A DNA stretch of 64,000 nt from Seleniivibrio sp. (GTDB lineage Bacteria; Chrysiogenota; Deferribacteres; Deferribacterales; Geovibrionaceae), in NCBI RefSeq assembly GCF_021209385.1, contig NZ_JAJOIL010000037.1, forward strand, positions 222,067-286,066, in the 5' to 3' direction. A program made the position numbers and the translations under genes. The notes beneath the pieces are model-generated. The model was not told the DNA's origin. It was given only the letters and a program-made list of their open reading frames with translations, and ran no database searches. This document shows, one piece after another, positions 17,474 to 25,606 of the stretch (its first letter is position 1; every line of letters starts with the position of its first letter).

Positions 17474-20467
17474 ATGCGTTATTTTAAACTGATCACTATC
17501 GTATTTATTACCGCTCTTCTCGCTTCATGCGGAGGCGGGACAACAACATCAAAAACAAAAACAAGCATAGCAATTAAACTACAGCTTCCCAGCGATACAA
17601 AGAAACGCACAAAAAGTTCTCCAAGGTTTACCATCGGCAACACAAGCATATCAAAAGTTCAGATAGGATATGGGCTTACAGGTGGAAACATGACCTCTCT
17701 GGACGTTACCACTGAGGCGGAAAACCAGTCTTCCGTAACCATTTCGCAGCTTGAGGCGGGCAAAGAATACAGCTTCACCGTAGCGGCTTACAGCGGTGCA
17801 GACACACTTGTCTGTCAGGGCGGCGATACGCTGACAATAGTCCCCAACACAGAATCAGACTTAACACTGACATGCAGTTTTCAGGACAAGTATGCTATTG
17901 AAAATTTCGTTTTCAACATTGAAACCGGAATGATAAACGAAACCATGACGGAATCCGATCTGGAAGACTACGTAGCCGACAGTTCCGATTTCGGCGTTTA
18001 CAACGGTCTGGACAGAGACGCTTTTATTTCAGACTTCATTGCGGAACGTATAGAAATGAAGGATAACGGACTCAGCCTTATTTCCGTTCAGATGCTTGAT
18101 CCTAAAGCAAAATCATCAAAAACCTCTGAAAGCACGGCAACGGCAAAGGTTAAATATATTTACAGCGACGGCTCATACCGGTTTAAAGAACTTTGGGCGG
18201 CAAAGATAGACGATGAATGGAAGCTGGTGGGCAACGGACACAGTTACGACCTTTCCATAAAGAATCAGGCGGCACAGCTTTTCAGCACTGCCAGCCAGAC
18301 GGATCCTGATAAGTTTGCAGGCATTACAGTGGGTGCCGGAAGTGTATCTAAAGACAGTATCGCATCCTTCGCAATGTCCGGAGACGGCATAAGCAGTGCA
18401 AACTATTCAATAGTCACGGATTCCGACCCGATATATGCAAAACTGACCTCTCCATCGTCATCTTATTATTTCAAAGAGATAAACGAAAACATGACAATGT
18501 ACGGCAATGCCTCAGCCGTTAATGACGGCGACCCATACGTTTTCGCGATAACCACTGTCAACAGCGAATCCAAAACCGACACACAGTATATAGACGGAGA
18601 CGGCATAACCGCTGCCGAAATGGAACAGGATGTTTTCCCCACCGCAACCGTTGTGCAGGACAACTACTGCACAAAAACTGTAAACCTCACTATGCCGACA
18701 GCATACACACCGAGCTGGGCTCAGATAGATATTTTAGTTTTAGACAGTCATTCAACGGCTGTAACAGGTTCTGTGAAAGTTCCTATCAACGCAACAACAG
18801 CCTCTGTAGATATGACTGACATACTCGGCAGCTCTCCGCAATATTCAGAAATTAAGTTAACAACATACGATCCGACAGGAAGAGCCTTTTCAACATATTA
18901 CTCATTTGAAAATCTCGGCATATCCGCCGACAACGGATGTACACCCGGCGGCGGATCAGGCGGAAGCGACGACGATATTGTTGTTGACGGATACTACAAT
19001 CTGGCAAGCCTCTCTACAGACGGAATGAATTACTCCGTAAAATTCAACGGGATAAGAGTCAATTCGGATAATTCTTTCTACGGAGTGCTCAGTACAGAAT
19101 TATTTTCAGATATATACTCAGATGGCTATTATGAACCGGTGGTAGCGTCCTTTAACAGCGACGGCACACCGGCAAGCGCATATTCTGTTCAGCATACGGA
19201 TGCAAACTCTGAAAACACCATGTTCAGGGTGAAGGTGTTTAAAACATCCGACGGTTCACAGTTCATCGCAGCAGGAAACTACGACAACGACAATTTCGTA
19301 AGTGTTATGAAGATAAATGCCGCAGGCGACGATATCGACTGGATAAAAAAATATCAAAGCAGCGACACAGCCAATAACGAATATCACAAATTCATCGACG
19401 CGTCGCTGATATCGGATTCCGTTGACGACACCGACAGCGCGGAAGAGATTCTGCTGCTTATCAAAGGTCAGAACGAGGATGCACAATTCAACTCGACCGT
19501 CATGATGCTCAAAGTATCTTCAGAGGATGGAAGCATTCTCAACAGCAGTATAACAACCGTAACAAACACCAACGGCGGTATAGTTCCCATAAAAATGGCA
19601 GTAATTAAACCTTACGATGCAGTTGCCGTTCTGGCGTATACATGTGCGGACGACGGAACAGCTTATTCTTCCCTGTCGATTCTGGCTCTGGATTCAGAGC
19701 TTACACTGCAGAACTCAAAAGAGTTCTACCAAGGTTTTGACAGTGTTATGAACTCAATCAGCGACAATAATGCGGATGAAACATTACTTGATAATATTGA
19801 TATGGCGGCAGGCATCAACGGAAAGCTATATGTAATTTTCTCAGAAAACTATTCAGACCTGTCTGTTGCGGAAATATCCACCGATCTTAATGAATACAAT
19901 TCCGCATATGAAATACAATCCGTATCGTTCATAAGTATGGATAACGCTAACATCGGCTATGAAAACTTCACTCCAAGAATAGCTGTAGTAACTGCACCTT
20001 CAGGAACAGAAAACCTTATATACTGCTATGCAATGTCAATAGGTTCAGCTGGCGGCGACATAGTTATAACTGTCTATTTGCCTGTACTCGCCCAGCTGAC
20101 AGAAGCGGCTTTTGACGGATCCAGCCTTGCAAACGGCACCGGATATAACTGGGCGATAATAATTCCGAATATGCAAATGCCCGGCGGACAGCTTTCAGGA
20201 GGAGCGGCATCGTCTGTTTTCCTGACAAATTTCAACAGCTCTGTCAGCGTTAACGTTGACGGAGAAGTCGGAGATATCCCTATAGACAGTGCGACCAACG
20301 CATTTTCATTCTCAAGTTATTCCACGGGAGACCCTTTGAACGACCTGAACACAATAGGACTCAGTAACGCAGTGATAACCAATATGAATGTTGAGGATAT
20401 CGCCGTTAGTTCCTTCAGCTTAACCCAAAGAGAACTTTCTATTATGGATCTGGCTGACATGCCCTGA
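17474..20467 (+). CDS. Large surface lipoprotein, paralogue of the protein at 25,607-28,447
   Basis: The 997-residue protein has a lipoprotein signal peptide ending in the lipobox 'LLASC' followed by GGGTTTSK. Visible regions are a fibronectin-III-like beta domain (about 40-130), a region resembling an NTF2-like fold with 'NGLDRDAFISDF' and 'YSDGSY...WKLVGNG' (about 160-260), and a Gly-rich linker 'CTPGGGSGGSDDD' near 500. A long repetitive beta region with D- and S-rich strands follows, possibly a propeller. I do not recognise a named family. The weak GGTG ribosome site precedes ATG 17474, chosen because it gives the signal peptide. It is probably anchored in the outer membrane; its role is unknown. 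Confidence 0.8.
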   Translation: MRYFKLITIVFITALLASCGGGTTTSKTKTSIAIKLQLPSDTKKRTKSSPRFTIGNTSISKVQIGYGLTGGNMTSLDVTTEAENQSSVTISQLEAGKEYSFTVAAYSGADTLVCQGGDTLTIVPNTESDLTLTCSFQDKYAIENFVFNIETGMINETMTESDLEDYVADSSDFGVYNGLDRDAFISDFIAERIEMKDNGLSLISVQMLDPKAKSSKTSESTATAKVKYIYSDGSYRFKELWAAKIDDEWKLVGNGHSYDLSIKNQAAQLFSTASQTDPDKFAGITVGAGSVSKDSIASFAMSGDGISSANYSIVTDSDPIYAKLTSPSSSYYFKEINENMTMYGNASAVNDGDPYVFAITTVNSESKTDTQYIDGDGITAAEMEQDVFPTATVVQDNYCTKTVNLTMPTAYTPSWAQIDILVLDSHSTAVTGSVKVPINATTASVDMTDILGSSPQYSEIKLTTYDPTGRAFSTYYSFENLGISADNGCTPGGGSGGSDDDIVVDGYYNLASLSTDGMNYSVKFNGIRVNSDNSFYGVLSTELFSDIYSDGYYEPVVASFNSDGTPASAYSVQHTDANSENTMFRVKVFKTSDGSQFIAAGNYDNDNFVSVMKINAAGDDIDWIKKYQSSDTANNEYHKFIDASLISDSVDDTDSAEEILLLIKGQNEDAQFNSTVMMLKVSSEDGSILNSSITTVTNTNGGIVPIKMAVIKPYDAVAVLAYTCADDGTAYSSLSILALDSELTLQNSKEFYQGFDSVMNSISDNNADETLLDNIDMAAGINGKLYVIFSENYSDLSVAEISTDLNEYNSAYEIQSVSFISMDNANIGYENFTPRIAVVTAPSGTENLIYCYAMSIGSAGGDIVITVYLPVLAQLTEAAFDGSSLANGTGYNWAIIIPNMQMPGGQLSGGAASSVFLTNFNSSVSVNVDGEVGDIPIDSATNAFSFSSYSTGDPLNDLNTIGLSNAVITNMNVEDIAVSSFSLTQRELSIMDLADMP

Positions 20468-20488
20468 CAATAAAGAATCAGGTAGAAT

Positions 20489-20524
20489 AAAAAAGGCGGA
20501 AAGCATAAGCTCTCCGCCTTTTAT
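20489..20524. terminator. Bidirectional terminator between lipoprotein and glnS
   Basis: AAAAAGGCGGA pairs with TCCGCCTTTT around an AGC/GCT-supported loop. It has A/T tracts on both sides and serves the forward lipoprotein gene and the reverse glnS gene. Confidence 0.85.
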
Positions 20525-20542
20525 TTTATGATTAAAAAAATT

Positions 20543-22222
20543 CTAACCGTTGCTCTGTGCTTTCGCCCAACTATCCTTTAAACCAACAGTCTTGTTAAAC
20601 ACAGGCTTACCCGATTTGGAGTCCTTGTCGCTTGTGAAATATCCGACGCGGAGGAACTGATACTTCTGCATCGGTTCGACATCTTTCAGCGAGGGTTCCG
20701 CAAGGCATGTGGTGACTTTCAGCGAATCGGGATTGATATTCGCGGTGAAATCCAGCCCTTCCGGTGCTTTATCGGGGTTCGGAGTATTAAAGAGGTGTTC
20801 GTACATGCGTACTTCCGCCTCTACGCAATGTCTGGCACTTACCCAGTGGGCAGTTCCCTTGACCTTACGTCCGTCCTCCGTCCAGCCGCCGCGGCTTGCG
20901 GGGTCATACGTACAGCGAAGCTCAATGATATTGCCGTCGGCATCCTTAATGACCTCTTCGCATTTGATGTAATATGCGTGTTTAAGTCTCATCTCCTGTC
21001 CGGGAGAGAGCCTGAAATACTTTTTAGGCGGGTTTTCCATAAAGTCGTCCCGCTCTATGTATACCTCACGGCAGAAAGGCACCTGTCTTGAACCGTCCGC
21101 CTCGTTTTCGGGGTTGTTCTCCGCCTCAAACCATTCCTCTTTGTCCTCAGGATAGTTGGTTATGACCACTTTAAGCGGGTCTGTTACAACCATAACCCTT
21201 TGGGCTATTTTATTAAGGTCTTCGCGAAGGCAGTATTCAAGCTGACCGTAATCGACAGTACTGTTGCTTTTGGCAACGCCTATCATCTCGGCAAAGTTCC
21301 TTATGGATTCCGGCGTAAAACCCCTGCGGCGAAGTCCCGCTATTGTAGGCATACGCGGGTCGTCCCAGCCGTTCACGAAATTTTTCTGAACCAGAGTAAG
21401 GAGTTTCCTTTTGCTCATAACGGTATATGTGAGGTTCAGTCTCGCGAACTCTATCTGTTGGGGATGAAAAACGCCCAGTTCGTCAAGGAACCAGTCGTAA
21501 AGGGGTCTGTGGTCTTCAAATTCCAGCGTACAGATGGAGTGGGTTATCTTTTCCATGGAGTCTTCAAGCCCGTGGGCAAAGTCGTACATTGGATAGATGC
21601 ACCATTTGTCCCCTGTGCGGTGGTGGTGCGCATGTGCGATGCGATAGATAACGGGGTCGCGCATGTTCATATTGGGAGACGCCATATCTATCTTTGCGCG
21701 GAGGACTTTTTCGCCGTCAGGAAACTCGCCTTTTCTCATGCGTTCAAACAGGTCGAGGTTCTCCTCAATGCTTCTGTTTCTGTAGGGGCTTTCCACGCCC
21801 GCCTCTTTCAGCGTGCCGCGGGTCTTGCGCATCTCTTCCGCGTTCAGTTCGCAGACGTATGCCTTGCCCTTTTTGATGAGGTTGACCGCGCACTCGTAGA
21901 AAAATTCAAAATAGTCGGATGCATAGAACTCTCTGTCGTCCCAGTCGAACCCAAGCCAGCGCACGTCCTCGCGGATTGAATCGACGTACTCCACATCCTC
22001 TTTAACAGGGTTGGTGTCGTCGTAGCGCAGGTTGCACTTGCCGCCGAACTCTTTCGCCAGCCCGAAGTTGATGCAGATGGACTTTGCATGTCCTATATGC
22101 AGATATCCGTTGGGTTCCGGCGGGAAACGGGTATGCACGCGGCTTTCGTTCTTGCCCTCTTCCAGATCCTTACGGATTATGGTTTTTATAAAATTGGACG
22201 GTTTGGATACTTCTTCTTCCAT
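20543..22222 (-). CDS. glnS: Glutaminyl-tRNA synthetase
   Basis: The 559-residue class Ic synthetase charges tRNA-Gln with glutamine. The N-terminal signature '[17 protein letters not shown]' (HIGH motif) and '[11 protein letters not shown]' (KMSKS equivalent) are present, and the C-terminal beta-barrel anticodon-binding region follows. Length matches bacterial GlnRS. It begins 11 nt after gltX ends, so the two related synthetases form an operon. GlnRS is scattered among bacteria and is often taken as horizontally acquired. Its presence means the cell need not depend on GatCAB for Gln-tRNA. Confidence 0.96.
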   Translation of the reverse strand: MEEEVSKPSNFIKTIIRKDLEEGKNESRVHTRFPPEPNGYLHIGHAKSICINFGLAKEFGGKCNLRYDDTNPVKEDVEYVDSIREDVRWLGFDWDDREFYASDYFEFFYECAVNLIKKGKAYVCELNAEEMRKTRGTLKEAGVESPYRNRSIEENLDLFERMRKGEFPDGEKVLRAKIDMASPNMNMRDPVIYRIAHAHHHRTGDKWCIYPMYDFAHGLEDSMEKITHSICTLEFEDHRPLYDWFLDELGVFHPQQIEFARLNLTYTVMSKRKLLTLVQKNFVNGWDDPRMPTIAGLRRRGFTPESIRNFAEMIGVAKSNSTVDYGQLEYCLREDLNKIAQRVMVVTDPLKVVITNYPEDKEEWFEAENNPENEADGSRQVPFCREVYIERDDFMENPPKKYFRLSPGQEMRLKHAYYIKCEEVIKDADGNIIELRCTYDPASRGGWTEDGRKVKGTAHWVSARHCVEAEVRMYEHLFNTPNPDKAPEGLDFTANINPDSLKVTTCLAEPSLKDVEPMQKYQFLRVGYFTSDKDSKSGKPVFNKTVGLKDSWAKAQSNG

Positions 22223-22233
22223 GTATCAATCCT

Positions 22234-23700
22234 TTATACGTTTTTTTCTATCCATGCGGACGCCGCCGCAACTCTGCGTTTAACGCAATCCTTGCCAAGC
22301 AGTTCCAGCATGTCGAACAGGTCTGGACCGCCGCCCACGCCTGTTACAGCGAGCCTTACGGCAGGGTTTATCTTTCCGGCTGACATGCCAAGTTCATCGG
22401 CTATGCCGTGGAAAAGTTCTTCCAGAGCCGCTCTGTTCCAGTCGGCAACACTGTCAGTCTTTTCAACTATCTTATCAAGAGCAGGTTTAACAGCCGCAGT
22501 GAACTGTTTGCCCGCCTGTTTTGCATCATATTCTTCGGGATCTTTGAAGAAATAGCCGCCATTCTCGCCGAATTCTGTCACTTTCTTGCAGCGGGTCTTG
22601 AACAGCGATACAACGCGTTCTTTGTATTCTGCGCTGAAATCAGCAACGGGAAGTCCCTTCTCTGCCCACATTGGTTCTATGTCCGCCAGCAGTTTGGCGG
22701 AATCGTAATGCTCCATATACTGACCGTTCATCCACTCAAGCTTCTGCTCGTCGAAAACAGAGGGTTTTGCGGATATGCGGTGCATATCGAAAGCTTCCAT
22801 TATCTCGTTAACGGACATTATCTCCCTGTCGTCACCGGGGTTCCAGCCCAGCAGTGAAAGGAAGTTCAGAAGAGCTTCCGGCAGAAAACCTGCGCGTTTG
22901 TAATCCATTACGGATGCGGCACCCTTGCGTTTAGAGAGCTTTCCGCCGTCGGGCGAAAGGATAACGGGAAGGTGCGCTATGACGGGCGGCTGCCATCCGA
23001 ACGCTTTATAAAGCAGGATGTGACGGGGTGTGCTGGCTATCCATTCGTCGCCGCGCAGAACGTGTGAAATCTCCATCAGGTGATCGTCAACAACGCTTGC
23101 AAGGTGATAAGTCGGGTAACCGTCTGTTTTCATAAGCACGGTATCGTCAACCATAGTGACGGGAGTTTCTATCTCCCCGCGGATACCGTCTATGAATGAT
23201 ATGCTGCCCTCCAGCGGCGCTTTCAGCCTGAGAACGTAGGGTTCCCCCACCTCAATGCGTTTCATAGCCTCTTCTTTGGAAATATCGCGGCATCTTCTGT
23301 CGTATCCGCCGTGTATCTCTTTGCGAAGTTCCTTCTCCTTGCGCATCTTTTCCAGACGCTCCGGCGTGCAGAAACAGGGGTAGACCTGTCCTCTGTCCCA
23401 GAGTATCTGTGCGTATTTCTTATATATGTCAAGCCTTTCAGACTGGATATAAGGACCGAAGTCTCCGCCTTTTTCAGGACCCTCCGTCCACTCTATTCCC
23501 ATCCATTTAAGGCTCTCGAATATCTCTTTAAGAGAATCTTCCTGAAAACGTGTCCTGTCCGTATCCTCAATACGAAGAAGAAACGTTCCGCCTGTTTTCT
23601 TAGCAAACAGGTAATTGAAAAGGGCTGTTCTTGCGCCGCCGACATGCAGATAGCCTGTGGGCGAGGGAGCAAAGCGCACCCTGATACGATTTTCGCTCAT
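22234..23700 (-). CDS. gltX: Glutamyl-tRNA synthetase
   Basis: The 488-residue enzyme has 'FAPSPTGYLHVGGARTALF' at the N-terminus and 'KLSKRKGAASV' as the KMSKS loop. It has an all-helical anticodon-binding C-terminal half, as expected for bacterial GluRS. It attaches glutamate to tRNA-Glu. The gene is transcribed away from the HD-GYP gene and runs into glnS. The two share the ancestral catalytic fold, and their adjacency suggests joint expression. Confidence 0.96.
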   Translation of the reverse strand: MSENRIRVRFAPSPTGYLHVGGARTALFNYLFAKKTGGTFLLRIEDTDRTRFQEDSLKEIFESLKWMGIEWTEGPEKGGDFGPYIQSERLDIYKKYAQILWDRGQVYPCFCTPERLEKMRKEKELRKEIHGGYDRRCRDISKEEAMKRIEVGEPYVLRLKAPLEGSISFIDGIRGEIETPVTMVDDTVLMKTDGYPTYHLASVVDDHLMEISHVLRGDEWIASTPRHILLYKAFGWQPPVIAHLPVILSPDGGKLSKRKGAASVMDYKRAGFLPEALLNFLSLLGWNPGDDREIMSVNEIMEAFDMHRISAKPSVFDEQKLEWMNGQYMEHYDSAKLLADIEPMWAEKGLPVADFSAEYKERVVSLFKTRCKKVTEFGENGGYFFKDPEEYDAKQAGKQFTAAVKPALDKIVEKTDSVADWNRAALEELFHGIADELGMSAGKINPAVRLAVTGVGGGPDLFDMLELLGKDCVKRRVAAASAWIEKNV

Positions 23701-23727
23701 TTTGACTCCTGAAAAAGAAAAAACTAA

Positions 23728-23755
23728 TTCACAATACCGATTAACCTGTTATACT
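23728..23755 (+). promoter_or_regulatory. Candidate sigma-70 promoter for the HD-GYP gene
   Basis: TTCACA (23728-23733) and TATACT (23750-23755) are separated by 16 bases in the 140-bp divergent spacer between gltX and the HD-GYP gene. Confidence 0.35.
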
Positions 23756-23840
23756 AGCGTATTCCAAGTTTATTTTCAACATCGGAAGCATTTTATTATT
23801 TTTATCTGCGGAACATGTTTTATTGCACGTTGGAGAAGAA

Positions 23841-25193
23841 ATGAACCAAAAGCTTGATTCAGATCCTTTTGATATATACGTCACTACTTCATTCGACATA
23901 GCCTACGCCCTTTCAAGGGCGCTTGACCTTGTCAACCCCATGATAAACAACCATCATCAGCGTGTTGCCTTCATAGCGGGGAGCATTGCGTCCGAAGCCG
24001 GACTTCCTTCAAAAGAAATAGAAAACATCGTACTGGCATCACTCATACATGACATAGGCGTTGTTATGGAGAACGAATTCCTTGAGCTGGCGGACACCAG
24101 TGACAAAAAAGGTGATTCGGAATTCTGTCACGCAATTGTAGGTTCGCACCTGCTCACCTGCCTTAAACTGTTTCCTGAACTTCCGGCTCTGGTAAAATAC
24201 CATCATTCGCCATATGGCGGAGAAATAAACCACCTTGCTGAAACCTGCGACGAGGTTATCCCGGATGGCGCCATGGTGATACATCTGGCAGACCGCATAG
24301 ACGTTCTTCTGAGCCGCACAGAGCCTTCACTCGACCAGAAGAACGGAATAATAGAAAACGTGAACCGTTTCGGCGGAACAAAATTCAATCCCGACCACCT
24401 TGCGGCATTTAACAGACTGTCAGAGAGGGAATCATTCTGGTTCGACATTGAGGAGCAGGAAAAATATAAACTTCTTAAACATAGATTCCATTTTTCTCAT
24501 ATCAACATGGACATTGACAGTATTCTGGAAACTGCAAAACTATTGAGCCGGATCATAGATTTCCGATGTGTGTTTACTGCAAACCACTCCGCAGGCGTTG
24601 CGGCTGTGGCAAAGCTCATAACTGAAAAACTCGGATTTCCTGAACGCGACTGCAAATCCATGATGATAGCTGGATATCTGCACGATATAGGCAAGCTCGC
24701 CATCCCGTCGTCTATCCTTTATAAGCAGAGCGCTCTTAATGATGATGAAATACTTATTCTGCGCAAGCACCCTTATTACACCTATTCGATACTTAACACC
24801 TTCCAGATATTTGACAAAATAAAAAACTGGGCGGCTTTTCACCACGAATGTCTCGACGGAAGCGGATACCCGTTCCATCTCACAGACGACAAGCTTGATC
24901 TCGGATGCAGAATACTGGGACTGGCGGATATTGTCACGGCACTCACAGAGGAACGTCCATACAGGTCTTCCATGCCTAAAGACAAGGTGGCGCAGATAAT
25001 ACAGGAGATGGTTCAGACCGGCAAACTCGACAAACTTGTCGCTTCAACCGTACTTGATAATTTTGAAGACATAAACAGTGTCAGACAGTTAAGTCAGGCA
25101 GATGAAATGAAAACATTTGAACTGTTCAAAAACGCAATAATGAATAATAAAATATGTAAAAAGAACATTAGGTTCATCACGGCACTGCAGTGA
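23841..25193 (+). CDS. Tandem HD / HD-GYP domain protein, probable c-di-GMP phosphodiesterase
   Basis: The 450-residue cytoplasmic protein holds two HD-superfamily domains. The first (about 20-190) has 'SLIHDIGVV' and 'KYHHSP'. The second (about 245-410) is a full HD-GYP with 'LHDIGKLAIP' and 'HHECLDGSGYP', the hallmark of enzymes that degrade cyclic di-GMP to GMP. Both HD pairs are intact, so both halves may bind metal. The start at 23841 is supported by GGAGAA three bases upstream. No sensor or receiver domain is fused, unlike most HD-GYP proteins. Confidence 0.88.
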   Translation: MNQKLDSDPFDIYVTTSFDIAYALSRALDLVNPMINNHHQRVAFIAGSIASEAGLPSKEIENIVLASLIHDIGVVMENEFLELADTSDKKGDSEFCHAIVGSHLLTCLKLFPELPALVKYHHSPYGGEINHLAETCDEVIPDGAMVIHLADRIDVLLSRTEPSLDQKNGIIENVNRFGGTKFNPDHLAAFNRLSERESFWFDIEEQEKYKLLKHRFHFSHINMDIDSILETAKLLSRIIDFRCVFTANHSAGVAAVAKLITEKLGFPERDCKSMMIAGYLHDIGKLAIPSSILYKQSALNDDEILILRKHPYYTYSILNTFQIFDKIKNWAAFHHECLDGSGYPFHLTDDKLDLGCRILGLADIVTALTEERPYRSSMPKDKVAQIIQEMVQTGKLDKLVASTVLDNFEDINSVRQLSQADEMKTFELFKNAIMNNKICKKNIRFITALQ

Positions 25194-25214
25194 TGAACCG
25201 TGATATTCCTTTCC

Positions 25215-25424
25215 TCAGGCGGTCTTGTCGTCGAAGAAATGAAGCATTGATGTCTGCTTCTCTTCCTGAGCCACCTGCTTGGGGATCACTTTCTTTTTGG
25301 ATTCTTTTTTGATCTCAAAGTAGCATTTGTAAATTGCTCCGCAGGTTTCGCAACGTACAGCGCCGGCCTGTTTAACAGTTATCTTTGTGCCACAGTCTTT
25401 ACATTCAAAGGACTTTTTAGCCAT
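25215..25424 (-). CDS. Small zinc-ribbon protein
   Basis: The 69-residue protein has two CxxC pairs ('CKDCG' and 'CETCG') spaced as in a zinc ribbon, followed by a Lys-rich tail ending in 'MLHFFDDKTA'. It is probably a nucleic-acid or protein-binding adaptor; no function is assigned. GGAG lies eight bases before ATG 25424. A longer in-frame start at 25454 lacks such a site. Confidence 0.7.
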   Translation of the reverse strand: MAKKSFECKDCGTKITVKQAGAVRCETCGAIYKCYFEIKKESKKKVIPKQVAQEEKQTSMLHFFDDKTA

Positions 25425-25554
25425 CTTCTCAACTCCGCATTGATCAGAATACATGTTTTTTGACGATATTCGTCACTTGATATCGCACAATATCACATCC
25501 GTTCCAAAATTAATGTCAAATTAATGCAATATTTGTTAAACCTGTTAAACAATA

Positions 25555-25590
25555 GAAAAATGGGACATATGCTAAGCATATGCCCCATTC
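25555..25590 (-). terminator. Terminator of the second large lipoprotein gene
   Basis: On the reverse strand, TGGGGCATATGC and GCATATGTCCCA pair around TTA (one mismatch) and are followed by TTTTT, about 20 bases after the stop at 25607. Confidence 0.8.
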
Positions 25591-25606
25591 TGAAGATATA
25601 TAACGT

